A stretch of 64,000 nucleotides of DNA from NCBI GenBank assembly GCA_000701625.1, contig JNJK01000012.1, positions 44,610 to 108,609 on the forward strand. The letters run 5' to 3'. Position 1 is the first letter of the stretch. Each line of letters opens with the position of its first letter. The notes under the pieces were generated by a model that did no database searches, was not told the DNA's origin, and saw nothing but the letters and a program-made list of their open reading frames with translations. This document shows positions 52,439 to 60,288 of this stretch, piece by piece. Origin of the DNA: Lachnospiraceae bacterium MC2017. GTDB taxonomy: Bacteria; Bacillota; Clostridia; Lachnospirales; Lachnospiraceae. Position numbers and translations under genes: made by a program.

Positions 52439-53746
52439 TTACTTAAGATTTTTTAATCTGACCGTAAAACAGATCACATTATCATCTTCATAAGACGCTT
52501 TTATCTGACCGCCCTCGGCCTCTGTGATAGCGCGCGCCATCGCGAGACCTATTCCGTATCCGCCTTTTTTCTGCGTACGTGCCTGATCGCCACGGGTAAA
52601 ACGTTCAAATAGTTCCTGCGGATCATTCTCCGGAAGCTCTTCGCAATTATTTCTAAAAATAAGCACTATATCATGGTTTTGCGTATTAAGCTCAACCTTG
52701 ATAAAACCGCCATCCTTAGCATATTTGACCGCATTATCCAAAAAAATCGTGCATAGTTTCTCAAAATTCTCACGGTAAAACCTGAGCTCTGCATTCACAT
52801 CTATATCTTTTATGATATCAATACCATGAAGTTCCGCAGGTTCTGCATAGTCATCAGCAAGCTTAGAAAGTATCTCGCCGGGACGAAAAACGGCTGCTTC
52901 AGAAACCGCATTTGCTTCATCTAATCGGGAAAGCGTCAGGAGATTTTGCATCAGATCATTAAGTCTCATGGTCTGAGACCTGATATGGTCGATCCATTTG
53001 CTCTTCCCTGTATGAAGTTCCAGCACATCTACATTTGCCGTGATGATCGCGAGCGGTGTCTTTATCTCATGACCGGCATCAGTCACAAATTGTTTCTGCC
53101 GCTCAATATTTCTGGCGATCGGATCGATTGCCTGCCGTGACAGGTAAACAACCAGCGCCAGCATGATAAACCACGTGATAATACCGAGCACAAGCGTGAT
53201 AAGGCCAACCCGGATAAGGGAAGCCTGATGTTCCGCAGTATTCAGGAAAGCAAAAACGGTTCCATCTCCTATATCACGAGTCCTGTATAAATAGTTACCA
53301 ATACGACCACTTGACTTTCCGTCTTCGAAAGCAGAAAGAATCCAGTCCTCAGCCTGTTCCTGCATTTCCTCGGAAATATGGGAAATATCCTTATCCCGAA
53401 TTGTCCCGTTTTTAGAAACCGTTGCCGTGAAATACTGCCTGTTTCCAAGTATCTTCTTTGCAGGACCGATCAATAATGGCAATTTTTCTATCTGCTTGTC
53501 AAATCCGTCTTTTGGGGCATTCGGATCTGGATTTGGAATCTCCGGAACACCTCCAGCCTCGTCCCTCGGTTCAGGTTCTGGAACAGGTGCAGATTCATGC
53601 TCAAGTATATTTGTCAAAAGCCGGCCTTCTTCATTAGAAACAGATAGAAAATTTGCCGCATTTATGGCTAAGAGAAAGAACACTAAAAGTATCGTTACTA
53701 CGAGCATCGAAGCCCTAATAAATTTTTTCTGAAGTGATCTGATCAT
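52439..53746 (-). CDS. Membrane sensor histidine kinase
   Basis: This 435-residue kinase has transmembrane helices near residues 14-34 and 180-202. An extracytoplasmic domain with a Pro-rich stretch (ESAPVPEPEPRDE…PNPDPNAP) lies between them. HisKA has His226 in TDAGHEIKTPLAI; the HATPase domain has NLLTLSRLDE before it, FLDNAVKYA as N box and KKGGYGIGLAMA as G box. It follows its response regulator by 3 bp. The pair is of the class that controls envelope stress or lantibiotic and peptide resistance in Firmicutes, but no target gene adjoins to confirm. Confidence 0.93.
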   Translation of the reverse strand: MIRSLQKKFIRASMLVVTILLVFFLLAINAANFLSVSNEEGRLLTNILEHESAPVPEPEPRDEAGGVPEIPNPDPNAPKDGFDKQIEKLPLLIGPAKKILGNRQYFTATVSKNGTIRDKDISHISEEMQEQAEDWILSAFEDGKSSGRIGNYLYRTRDIGDGTVFAFLNTAEHQASLIRVGLITLVLGIITWFIMLALVVYLSRQAIDPIARNIERQKQFVTDAGHEIKTPLAIITANVDVLELHTGKSKWIDHIRSQTMRLNDLMQNLLTLSRLDEANAVSEAAVFRPGEILSKLADDYAEPAELHGIDIIKDIDVNAELRFYRENFEKLCTIFLDNAVKYAKDGGFIKVELNTQNHDIVLIFRNNCEELPENDPQELFERFTRGDQARTQKKGGYGIGLAMARAITEAEGGQIKASYEDDNVICFTVRLKNLK

Positions 53747-53749
53747 AGC

Positions 53750-54433
53750 TTATGTCTCTTCTGATGGCATCTCCATCCTGTATCCGATATTTCTTTTTGA
53801 TCGGATAAGCACCTTTGACCCAAGATTTGCTATCTTTTTACGGAGCCCGGATAAATATACCCAAACTGTATCCACATCCGCTTCTGTCTCATATCCCCAG
53901 ACACGTGTCAGGAGATCCTCCGCAGAAAGCCAGGCAGAACGGTTTAGCATAAGGGTTTCCATTAAACGGTACTCCAGATTTTGAAGTACGATTTTTTTCT
54001 CACCACTGGAAAGCTCGTATGTAGAAAGATTTAATGTCAGGTCTCCGATCGTCTGCTCTTCACTCTGATAATCCGAGCGTCTCCTGAGCATTGCACGTAC
54101 CCGCGCCAGAAGTTCTCCCATGACGAAAGGCTTTGGCAGATAGTCATCCGCACCACTGTCGAGTCCCTGTATCCTGTCATCTACAGCCGTTTTTGCTGTG
54201 AGAAGCAGGACCGGCGTAGTATTGCCGTCTTTTCTGAGCTGTGTCAGAACCTCAAGACCGCTCATTCCGGGCATCATGATGTCCAGTATGATCCCGTCAT
54301 AGTTTTCAGCCCGCGCATATTCCAGCGCAGTTTTTCCATCTGCAACCACATCCACTGAGTACTTATGAAATGTAAGAATATCTGCAACCGCTTCTGACAT
54401 TTCCACTTCATCTTCTGCATATAGTAATTTCAT
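53750..54433 (-). CDS. OmpR-family response regulator
   Basis: This 227-residue regulator has a receiver with acidic pocket EDE (7-9), phospho-Asp51 in GIILDIMMPGMSG and Lys in LLLTAK and KPF. The winged-helix DNA-binding domain from about 128 shows LNLSTYELSSGEKKIVLQNL, then LLTRVWGYETEADVDTVWVY and LRSKRNIGYRME-like ends. GAGG precedes the ATG. It is the partner of the kinase directly downstream. Confidence 0.95.
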   Translation of the reverse strand: MKLLYAEDEVEMSEAVADILTFHKYSVDVVADGKTALEYARAENYDGIILDIMMPGMSGLEVLTQLRKDGNTTPVLLLTAKTAVDDRIQGLDSGADDYLPKPFVMGELLARVRAMLRRRSDYQSEEQTIGDLTLNLSTYELSSGEKKIVLQNLEYRLMETLMLNRSAWLSAEDLLTRVWGYETEADVDTVWVYLSGLRKKIANLGSKVLIRSKRNIGYRMEMPSEET

Positions 54434-54577
54434 AGATTGAACCTCATTTTTACCGTTTGTCCTCCGAATGATGATACGGATTGCTTCATGCTAAAATAGT
54501 TTACGCAATTCTATCACTATATTTTATCGCCCGAAACTTAAGTGAAACCAAGGGCAACGCCGGATTCTTTGTTCTTA

Positions 54578-54586
54578 TGTTATAAT
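54578..54586 (+). promoter_or_regulatory. Extended -10 element for the ABC-F gene
   Basis: TGTTATAAT is an extended -10 box about 36 bp before the chosen start. No good -35 was seen. Confidence 0.5.
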
Positions 54587-54621
54587 GTTTCAGATTCTTA
54601 TGTAATATGAAAGGTTTTTCA

Positions 54622-56463
54622 ATGGCAAATATTCTAAATCTTGAAAATATAACAAAAGTACTCGGAACACGTACTGTACTTGATAACGTAACAGTCGGAA
54701 TTTCTGATCATGACAAGATTGGTGTTATCGGTGTAAACGGAACCGGAAAATCAACACTACTGACCATCGCTGCCGGAATCATGGAGCCGGATCAGGGACA
54801 GGTTATCAAAAATAACGGTCTGAAGATCGCCTATCTTCCGCAGGCTCCGGAATTTAACACCGGCAAATCTCTACTGGAGAATGTCGCAGAGATGGCATAC
54901 GGAAAAAATGCCGGTCAGACTCATAATGGCGAAGTCGTAGCAATGCTTGGAAAATTCGGCATTACGGACCCTTCCGTAAATCCCGAGATTCTGTCCGGTG
55001 GTCAGAAAAAGCGTGCAGCACTCGCAGCTGCAGTTCTTGCATCATCCGATCTTTTGATCCTGGACGAGCCCACTAACCACCTCGACATTGAGATGATCGA
55101 GTGGCTGGAAAACTTCCTGCAGCATTATCGCGGCGCGATCCTCATGGTTACGCATGACCGCTACTTCCTTGATGAAGTTTCAAACCAGATTTTAGAGATC
55201 GACTGCGGAAAGACTTATCGCTATGAAGAGAACTATTCAGGTTTCTTGGAACTGAAACAGCAGAGACTCGACTACGAGATCGCTGCAGAGCGTAAAAAAG
55301 CAGCTCTTTTTAAGAAAGATCTCGCCTGGATGCTTCGAGGCGCCCGCGCCCGCTCTACCAAACAAAAAGCACACATCCAGAGATTTGAAGAATTACGTGA
55401 CAGGGATAAGATTGTTGAAGAACGTCAGGTACAGATCAATTCTGCTGTAACCAGACTTGGAAACAAGACTATCGAAGTTGAAAATATTAGTAAAAGTTTT
55501 GGTGACCATACGCTTTTTCATGATTTCTCGTACAATTTTTTGCGAACAGACCGCATCGGTATCATAGGTTCTAATGGCTGTGGAAAGTCTACGCTCATTA
55601 AGATCCTTACCAACAATCTCCGTCCGGATACAGGAAAAGTCGAGATCGGTCAGACCGTAAAGATCAGCTATTTCAGTCAGGAAAATGAGGAACTTGATGA
55701 ATCTCAGCGTGTGATCGACTACATAAAAGATACAGCGGAGTTTATCCGTACATCAGACGGTCTGGTTTCTGCTTCTCAGATGTGCGAACGTTTCCTCTTT
55801 GAAGGACCGATGCAGTATACACCGATTTCCAAACTGTCCGGTGGAGAAAAGCGCAGACTTTACCTGCTTCATGTGCTAATGGAATCACCGAATGTACTGA
55901 TCCTCGATGAGCCTACAAATGATCTGGATATCAGTACGCTTCAGATACTTGAGGATTATCTTGATTCCTTCGCAGGCATTATAATAGTAGTTTCCCATGA
56001 CAGATATTTCCTGGACCGTGTAGTTACCCGTATTTTCTCATTTGAAGGAGATGGTATCCTTCATCAGAGTGAAGGCGGATACGAAGATTATCTGGCGCAC
56101 ACAGGAAAGAATGTGAATGGCACGACTGACAGCGGTTCTGCCAAGGGCTCATCCGCGGGAGAGATTTCAGATGGTTCGGATACCGAAACTACTAATAAGA
56201 ATAATTGGAAGCAGAACCAGCCTGAACGCAAAAAGAAAAAGCTCTCATTTAAAGAGCAGAAAGAATACGATACGATCGAAGAAGAAATCGACAAACTTCA
56301 GACCCGCTCTGACGAGATCGACGCAGAGATTCCAAAAGCCGCAACGGATTTTGTTAAGCTCCAGGAACTCACCACAGAAAAAGCCCGTGTAGAACAGGAG
56401 CTCGAAGAAAAAATGGAACGCTATATCGAACTTCAGGATATGGTTGATTCATTTGAGCAGTAA
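54622..56463 (+). CDS. ABC-F family ATPase (Uup-like)
   Basis: This 613-residue soluble protein has two ABC domains and no membrane segment. Walker A is GVNGTGKST (37-45) and GSNGCGKST in the second half; signatures are LSGGQKKRAALA and LSGGEKRRLYLL; Walker B motifs are LLILDEPTNHLD and VLILDEPTNDLD. A helical linker lies between the domains, and the last 60 or so residues form a Uup-type coiled coil (EQKEYDTIEEEIDKLQTRSD). ABC-F proteins act on the ribosome E site to rescue stalled translation; some confer antibiotic resistance. The ATG at 54622 (AAAGG seven bases upstream) is preferred over the one five codons earlier. Confidence 0.93.
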   Translation: MANILNLENITKVLGTRTVLDNVTVGISDHDKIGVIGVNGTGKSTLLTIAAGIMEPDQGQVIKNNGLKIAYLPQAPEFNTGKSLLENVAEMAYGKNAGQTHNGEVVAMLGKFGITDPSVNPEILSGGQKKRAALAAAVLASSDLLILDEPTNHLDIEMIEWLENFLQHYRGAILMVTHDRYFLDEVSNQILEIDCGKTYRYEENYSGFLELKQQRLDYEIAAERKKAALFKKDLAWMLRGARARSTKQKAHIQRFEELRDRDKIVEERQVQINSAVTRLGNKTIEVENISKSFGDHTLFHDFSYNFLRTDRIGIIGSNGCGKSTLIKILTNNLRPDTGKVEIGQTVKISYFSQENEELDESQRVIDYIKDTAEFIRTSDGLVSASQMCERFLFEGPMQYTPISKLSGGEKRRLYLLHVLMESPNVLILDEPTNDLDISTLQILEDYLDSFAGIIIVVSHDRYFLDRVVTRIFSFEGDGILHQSEGGYEDYLAHTGKNVNGTTDSGSAKGSSAGEISDGSDTETTNKNNWKQNQPERKKKKLSFKEQKEYDTIEEEIDKLQTRSDEIDAEIPKAATDFVKLQELTTEKARVEQELEEKMERYIELQDMVDSFEQ

Positions 56464-56753
56464 CCCATGGAGTAACTGTTCACACGTAAACGGAGCATTT
56501 ACTGCGGAGTTTACGGACAAGAAAGATTAATAGCCATTGTAATGCTGCCGTAAATGACGGCACGGACGTAGCAGAACTCTAATGGAAGATCTTGGATACA
56601 CCTCCGTTGAAATTGCTACCGCCCGTGGTAAAGGATGATTCGATAGGCAGTTCTGCGGTTAACGTAAATATGAATTCTTCCCAACTCGCACCGCAGCTTG
56701 TCCGGCTATTATCATTGAACTCAAATAGAATATAAAGAATCGTTATAAACAGC
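56464..56753. other. Intergenic region downstream of the ABC-F gene
   Basis: It contains dispersed-repeat copy C (56476-56545). A short plus-strand reading follows (MEDLGYTSVEIATARGKG, ATG at 56582) and may be a gene fragment. No complete gene is visible. Confidence 0.4.
56476..56545 (+). repeat. Dispersed repeat, copy C (partial)
   Basis: TTCACACGTAAACGGAGCAT and the following TTACTGCGGAGTTTACG are shared with copy B (63530-63556). AAGAAAGATTAATAGCCATTG then corresponds to its AAAAAAGTTGAATAGTCATTG. After that the copies diverge into a different hairpin (GCTGCCGT…ACGGCA). Confidence 0.8.
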
Positions 56754-56799
56754 AAAAATTCCAAATAAAAGCAACATTTTGCCTTTATTTGGAATTTTT
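56754..56799. terminator. Strong bidirectional terminator
   Basis: A perfect 16-bp stem AAAAATTCCAAATAAA / TTTATTTGGAATTTTT with a 14-base loop lies between the ABC-F region and the surface-protein relic. Confidence 0.85.
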
Positions 56800-56852
56800 T
56801 GATATTTTTAATTAATTTTCTCCAAACAACTCGGAGTTTTTATAGAAGCCGC

Positions 56853-57450
56853 TCACTTGCTCTTCTTAAATATTACTGTAAATTTCTTGCCTGAACCATC
56901 TGACGAAATGTATTCTATCTTATAGTTCTTAATCTTATCCGTGTAATAGGCATCAAAATAATACAATTTCTTATTTGCCTTTGTTTCCGGATCTTTTTCC
57001 ATTCTCGTGACTACACCCGCATAACCCGGAATCCTTGCAGAACATAAGTATACTTCACCATCCGTCTTTCCATTTCCTGTCCAGTAACTTTCATCCGGCT
57101 GCTACAAACGATACCTTATAGTACTTTTCCACACTATCTTCGATGAACTTTGCTTCTATAGTGTGATCCGACATCACCTTATTGAAGGTCTTCTCTGAAA
57201 CAGCTCCTATACCTTTGCCGTCGACCAGTACATTGCTGATCCTGTTTCCGTCATTACTAATAATAGAAAATGTAATATTTTCATATTTCGGAACTATCAC
57301 ACTTCCCTCTGGCGATATATATCCACCCTCGTCTGCACTTGCATTTACAGTATAGAAGAGTTTTCCATCATCACCGATATCTTCACCGCCTGCTGACTCA
57401 AAATAAGCGGCTATTTTGTGATCCCCTCTAACGTTGACAAAAGTAATCAA
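56853..57450 (-). pseudogene. Frameshifted relic of a repeat-containing surface protein
   Basis: The upstream part (57091-57450) reads VNASADEGGYISPEGSVIVP then ITFSIISNDGNRISNVLVDG and DHTIEAKF. This is a typical InlB-like bacterial surface repeat unit. It stops at VSFVAAG. The downstream part (56853 to about 57107) continues in another frame with PDESYWTGNGKTDGEVYLCS and ends ISSDGSGKKFTVIFKKSK, which looks coding. A small indel near 57095-57105 separates them. There is no signal peptide and no proper start (TTG without SD), so the 5' end is missing too. It is probably the C-terminal end of a lost secreted adhesin. Confidence 0.65.
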
Positions 57451-57535
57451 TATCCATTATTCAACACACCATAATGAATAAAATCAAATGCAAAAAATCT
57501 TAAGATTTTCACTTTTCAAGATCGGAAATACACAC

Positions 57536-57565
57536 CTTGAAAATGCTTCGCCATATGTTATAATT
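57536..57565 (+). promoter_or_regulatory. Promoter of antisense RNA to the second holin-like toxin
   Basis: TTGAAA, an 18-bp spacer and TATAAT with an upstream TG. The start would be near 57573. Confidence 0.65.
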
Positions 57566-57572
57566 CAGACAA

Positions 57573-57665
57573 AGAAGAAGCGGTAACCCCGCTTTGATGA
57601 ATGCTAAATTATATTTTTGATATAACCGCTCTACTCGCCAAAGTACGGGGCGGTTATTTCTTTAT
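57573..57665 (+). ncRNA. Putative type I antitoxin antisense RNA, module 2
   Basis: The predicted RNA of about 90 nt runs into a terminator formed by ATAACCGC / GCGGTTAT followed by TTTCTTT (57621-57664). It overlaps the toxin stop codon region. ACCGCTC occurs both here and in the toxin leader near 57773, giving a second complementary site. Confidence 0.65.
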
Positions 57666-57743
57666 CTTCATTAGCTCGATAACCAATGAGATTATAGCTA
57701 CGATCATAATTACAAAAGTAAATAGATCAGCATATGTAACCAT
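57654..57743 (-). CDS. Holin-like type I toxin peptide, module 2
   Basis: This 29-residue peptide reads MVTYADLFTFVIMIVAIISL and ends VIELMKIKK: polar start, one membrane helix and lysine tail. It closely fits the putative holin-like toxin family. GGAGGTGAT precedes the ATG. The leader hairpin CCCTGT-GAAA-ACAGGG overlaps the ribosome site and would restrain translation. An antisense RNA gene converges on its 3' end. It is the second such module within 6.2 kb. Confidence 0.85.
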   Translation of the reverse strand: MVTYADLFTFVIMIVAIISLVIELMKIKK

Positions 57744-58005
57744 TGGCATCACCTCCCTGTTTTCACAGGGCTACCGCTCCGAAAGCTAGTTTAACACATT
57801 TTTTTCGGCAATAGTGTCTCAGCTTCTGGAAACAATTAATCCTCTGACTTATAAGAGCACGAAGGATAAAAAACTTGCTCAAATCCGGAAGCACCCCCGA
57901 ATATGTAGCAAGTGCTACAGAAATGTCACTTCAGGATGTAATGGAACTTCAGAAGACCCTGTAAGCTGAGCGCACAGTAAAGACAATAGAATAGCTTGGG
58001 ACATT
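57744..58005. other. Region with toxin leader and a possible gene fragment
   Basis: After the toxin leader, a plus-strand open stretch at 57848-57964 reads LLKSGSTPEYVASATEMSLQ and ends DVMELQKTL. It has no start codon or ribosome site. It looks like the tail of a protein, perhaps a transposase-linked nuclease, but I cannot place it. Confidence 0.35.
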
Positions 58006-58052
58006 AACTCCCGATGTAAGGTATGACGTATGCCTTATATCGGGAGTTTTTT
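58006..58052 (+). terminator. Strong terminator
   Basis: A 16-bp stem (AACTCCCGATGTAAGG / CCTTATATCGGGAGTT, one wobble) is followed by six T on the plus strand. Confidence 0.9.
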
Positions 58053-58098
58053 CAAAGAGATAATTCACAATGAACCAGAGAGACGGGGGTCAGTTTTA

Positions 58099-59286
58099 TT
58101 ATATTAATTCCCTTTTACGCCTTTTATATATAGGATATGTACTATCAAAATCGTTTTCTTCCAGAATCTCGCTATTACCTATTTCATTTAATCGTTCTTT
58201 CGCTTTACTTTCCATTTCCTGTGCTGCTTTTGCTGTGCGAAGGACTGCCTGATCATCTGTCTTCAATCGACGTGTCCAGTTTTTCTCGTAATCTATTGCC
58301 GGTGCTTCTTCATCTCCTATCATCACAGTTTCTTCTGCATTTTTCAACTCATCAGAGTCGTATGAAGTTCCTGAAAAGAAGCCATTTGCAGCAACCTTAA
58401 GTGCCGCCGCAGATGCCGCAAGCGCCCTTTGATCTGATGGTGCTTCCGCTGCCGCCTTTAGCGCTGCTTTCCGCTGCTTTTCCTCAAGTTCACGGATTCG
58501 TTCTCTAAAATCCTCTATGTACTTGTCTATCCCCTCAAGTATCTTATCCCAATCTTCCTCGGACATAGTCCGCCAGTCTTTCGGCACCTTTAAATCCCCT
58601 GCCGTCAGCTTACTCTTTTCCTCAAACAGAGCCAGAATATCTGCTGCGCTCAGTTTTTCTCCGGTACTTTCATTTGTTAAAACAGTCTTTGCCTCCGACA
58701 ATTTCTCTATCCAGTCTAATTTTTTACTAACGATGTTCTCGTAAGTTCCAAAATCCATGTCTGTTTCAGGTGATATTATCTTTTTTATGCACGACCAGCT
58801 ACCCCACGTGTCCTTTACGCCTTCTCCGATATAATCCTTGTATTCACAAAAAGCAAACATTTCGACAACTGTTGCATTCCTTGGATCAAAATGCGCCATA
58901 TCGACATCAATATCTTCTCCTGTCGCGACTCTGACTCTAACGATCACATCACCTGAATCCACAAAAGAAATCAACGATGCTGCCATGCCATATCCCATTG
59001 CTCCGGCATTTGCAAAACCAATCCCCAGCGGCATAAGTGTTTCCGTTTTTTTCTCGTTAGTCGTAAAAATCTGCCTTCTGACAGGACTTTCAGAAAACTC
59101 CCTGCCTGCACTTAAATTTTCTGATCCAGATTTCACGGTTGATATCTCATCGTTTTCACTGCTTTCTACACGAAATATTCTCTCAAATGTCATGCCGTTA
59201 TCAAGCACATCCAATTTTCTCTGTCTGCCTTTTGAATCATTATAAAATCCAAAATTCCCACACGTTCCTAATCCTGATATTGCCAT
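58099..59286 (-). CDS. Hypothetical protein with coiled coil
   Basis: No named family is recognised. The 395-residue protein has no signal peptide. It begins MAISGLGTCGNFGFYNDSKG, has a Gly/Ala-rich, mildly hydrophobic patch near residues 87-110 (LGIGFANAGAMGYGMAASLI) and a conserved-looking WGSWSCIKKI near 160. A coiled coil lies near 255-300 (IEDFRERIRELEEKQRKAAL), and the tail is charged. Similar proteins occur in motile Lachnospiraceae, from memory. AAAGGAG precedes the ATG at 59286. Its 5' leader contains a terminator and two further hairpins, suggesting attenuation. Confidence 0.7.
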   Translation of the reverse strand: MAISGLGTCGNFGFYNDSKGRQRKLDVLDNGMTFERIFRVESSENDEISTVKSGSENLSAGREFSESPVRRQIFTTNEKKTETLMPLGIGFANAGAMGYGMAASLISFVDSGDVIVRVRVATGEDIDVDMAHFDPRNATVVEMFAFCEYKDYIGEGVKDTWGSWSCIKKIISPETDMDFGTYENIVSKKLDWIEKLSEAKTVLTNESTGEKLSAADILALFEEKSKLTAGDLKVPKDWRTMSEEDWDKILEGIDKYIEDFRERIRELEEKQRKAALKAAAEAPSDQRALAASAAALKVAANGFFSGTSYDSDELKNAEETVMIGDEEAPAIDYEKNWTRRLKTDDQAVLRTAKAAQEMESKAKERLNEIGNSEILEENDFDSTYPIYKRRKRELI

Positions 59287-59299
59287 AAACGATCTCCTT

Positions 59300-59360
59300 T
59301 CCGCAGTTCATCTGTCGGTCAGAACTGCACCGCTCTCCGGAAAGGTCCAAGCGGTAAAAA
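59300..59360 (-). promoter_or_regulatory. Structured 5' leader of the hypothetical gene
   Basis: Two hairpins on the minus strand, ACCGCT/AGCGGT and GCAGTTC/GAACTGC, lie between the terminator at 59362 and the ribosome site. The second ends just before AAAGGAG. Confidence 0.45.
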
Positions 59361-59395
59361 AGCACCTCTATCAATCATTCCATTGACAAAGATGC
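59355..59395 (-). terminator. Terminator upstream of the hypothetical gene
   Basis: Thirteen consecutive pairs (with G-U wobbles) between GCATCTTTGTCAA and TTGATAGAGGTGC, an eight-base loop and TTTTTT on the minus strand. It lies in the leader of the 58099-59286 gene and must end a transcript from 59400-59700. Confidence 0.75.
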
Positions 59396-59706
59396 TCTCC
59401 CTAACTATTCGTTTTTCACTGATATTATCGGCGTTATTACGAATTTTATTATACAATCCGTTAACTCTTTAAAAGGTTCCTAGTAGGAAGTGAGCTTCTC
59501 ACTTCCCACCAGGAAAGTTTTTGCAGATATAACTTTCTTCCCCAAGCCCACCGCAGCTTCACCAGCGAAGTGCTTTTTGTCTGAATAAGCTATAATTCCA
59601 AGACAAAAGAACACTCTTGCCGGATTGAAAAAGCATCGATTAAAAATCAGGGAACCAAGAGAGAGGGGGTTACTGGCTCATGAACCTGTAACCCCTATCT
59701 CTTATC
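59396..59706. other. Non-coding stretch with strong hairpins
   Basis: No gene is seen. A long hairpin at about 59478-59518 has the core GGAAGTGAG-CTT-CTCACTTCC with imperfect extensions. A second at 59657-59703 pairs AAGAGAGAGGGGGTTAC with GTAACCCCTATCTCTT just after the YARHG stop. A TATAAT box occurs near 59590 on the plus strand. A small RNA ending at 59355 is possible. Confidence 0.4.
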
Positions 59707-60258
59707 TCATTTTCCACTTTTAATGTCTCTATATTTTGCTAATAAATCTATGTTTTCTTTTTCGATTTTGCTAAATACATCTGTGGAAAATTCATCCTTG
59801 GTGAACTGCGGATTATACCACGATTTTGAACGGAAATAAGCATCCCATTCGTTATCCCATTTCCGACCATGCCGGGCATAGATTTCATTAATGGCGGTTT
59901 GTATTGTTATCAAATCCAGATCAGCTATCTCCTCTTCACTAAGATACCTTCGGTCAGAGTCCCAGAACACAAACTCGCTCTTATCTATTTGGTTTGAATC
60001 AGTAAGTGTAGAATCATTTTCAGTGTTTGCAGATGATCCATTTTCAAAGGTATCTAATGATCTGTTACTGCTATTATCGCCATCTGACTTCTTTCCATTT
60101 TTTACGCAGGAACCAACAAGCCAACAAATCATAAGAAATATTACAATAGAACCCAGCCCTTTCTTTCGCTTTAGCGCGTTCCATTCTTTTTCTGTATATA
60201 CTATTTGTTCTTCTGTCCCATCGCTTAGTTTTTTGGTTGTTTTATAAACACGCTTCAT
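59707..60258 (-). CDS. YARHG-domain membrane protein, short
   Basis: This 183-residue protein has a short cytoplasmic start with a YTEKEW motif, one transmembrane helix near residues 37-55 (GSIVIFLMICWLVGSCV), a Ser/Asn-rich linker and a C-terminal YARHG domain (SEFVFWDSDRRYLSEEEIAD, TAINEIYARHG, then SWYNPQF). YARHG domains are extracellular and of unknown ligand. The ATG at 60258 has GAGG only two bases away; a TTG eight codons upstream is an alternative start. It is the last gene of a three-gene unit and a paralogue of the preceding gene. Confidence 0.83.
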   Translation of the reverse strand: MKRVYKTTKKLSDGTEEQIVYTEKEWNALKRKKGLGSIVIFLMICWLVGSCVKNGKKSDGDNSSNRSLDTFENGSSANTENDSTLTDSNQIDKSEFVFWDSDRRYLSEEEIADLDLITIQTAINEIYARHGRKWDNEWDAYFRSKSWYNPQFTKDEFSTDVFSKIEKENIDLLAKYRDIKSGK

Positions 60259-60288
60259 ATCCTCTTTAATCCTATATGTCAATCTGAG

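Noticed and set aside
56579..56764. 61-codon minus-strand ORF
   Set aside because: It starts at a TTG inside a perfect terminator stem and has no Shine-Dalgarno. The hydrophobic start is an artefact of the stem.
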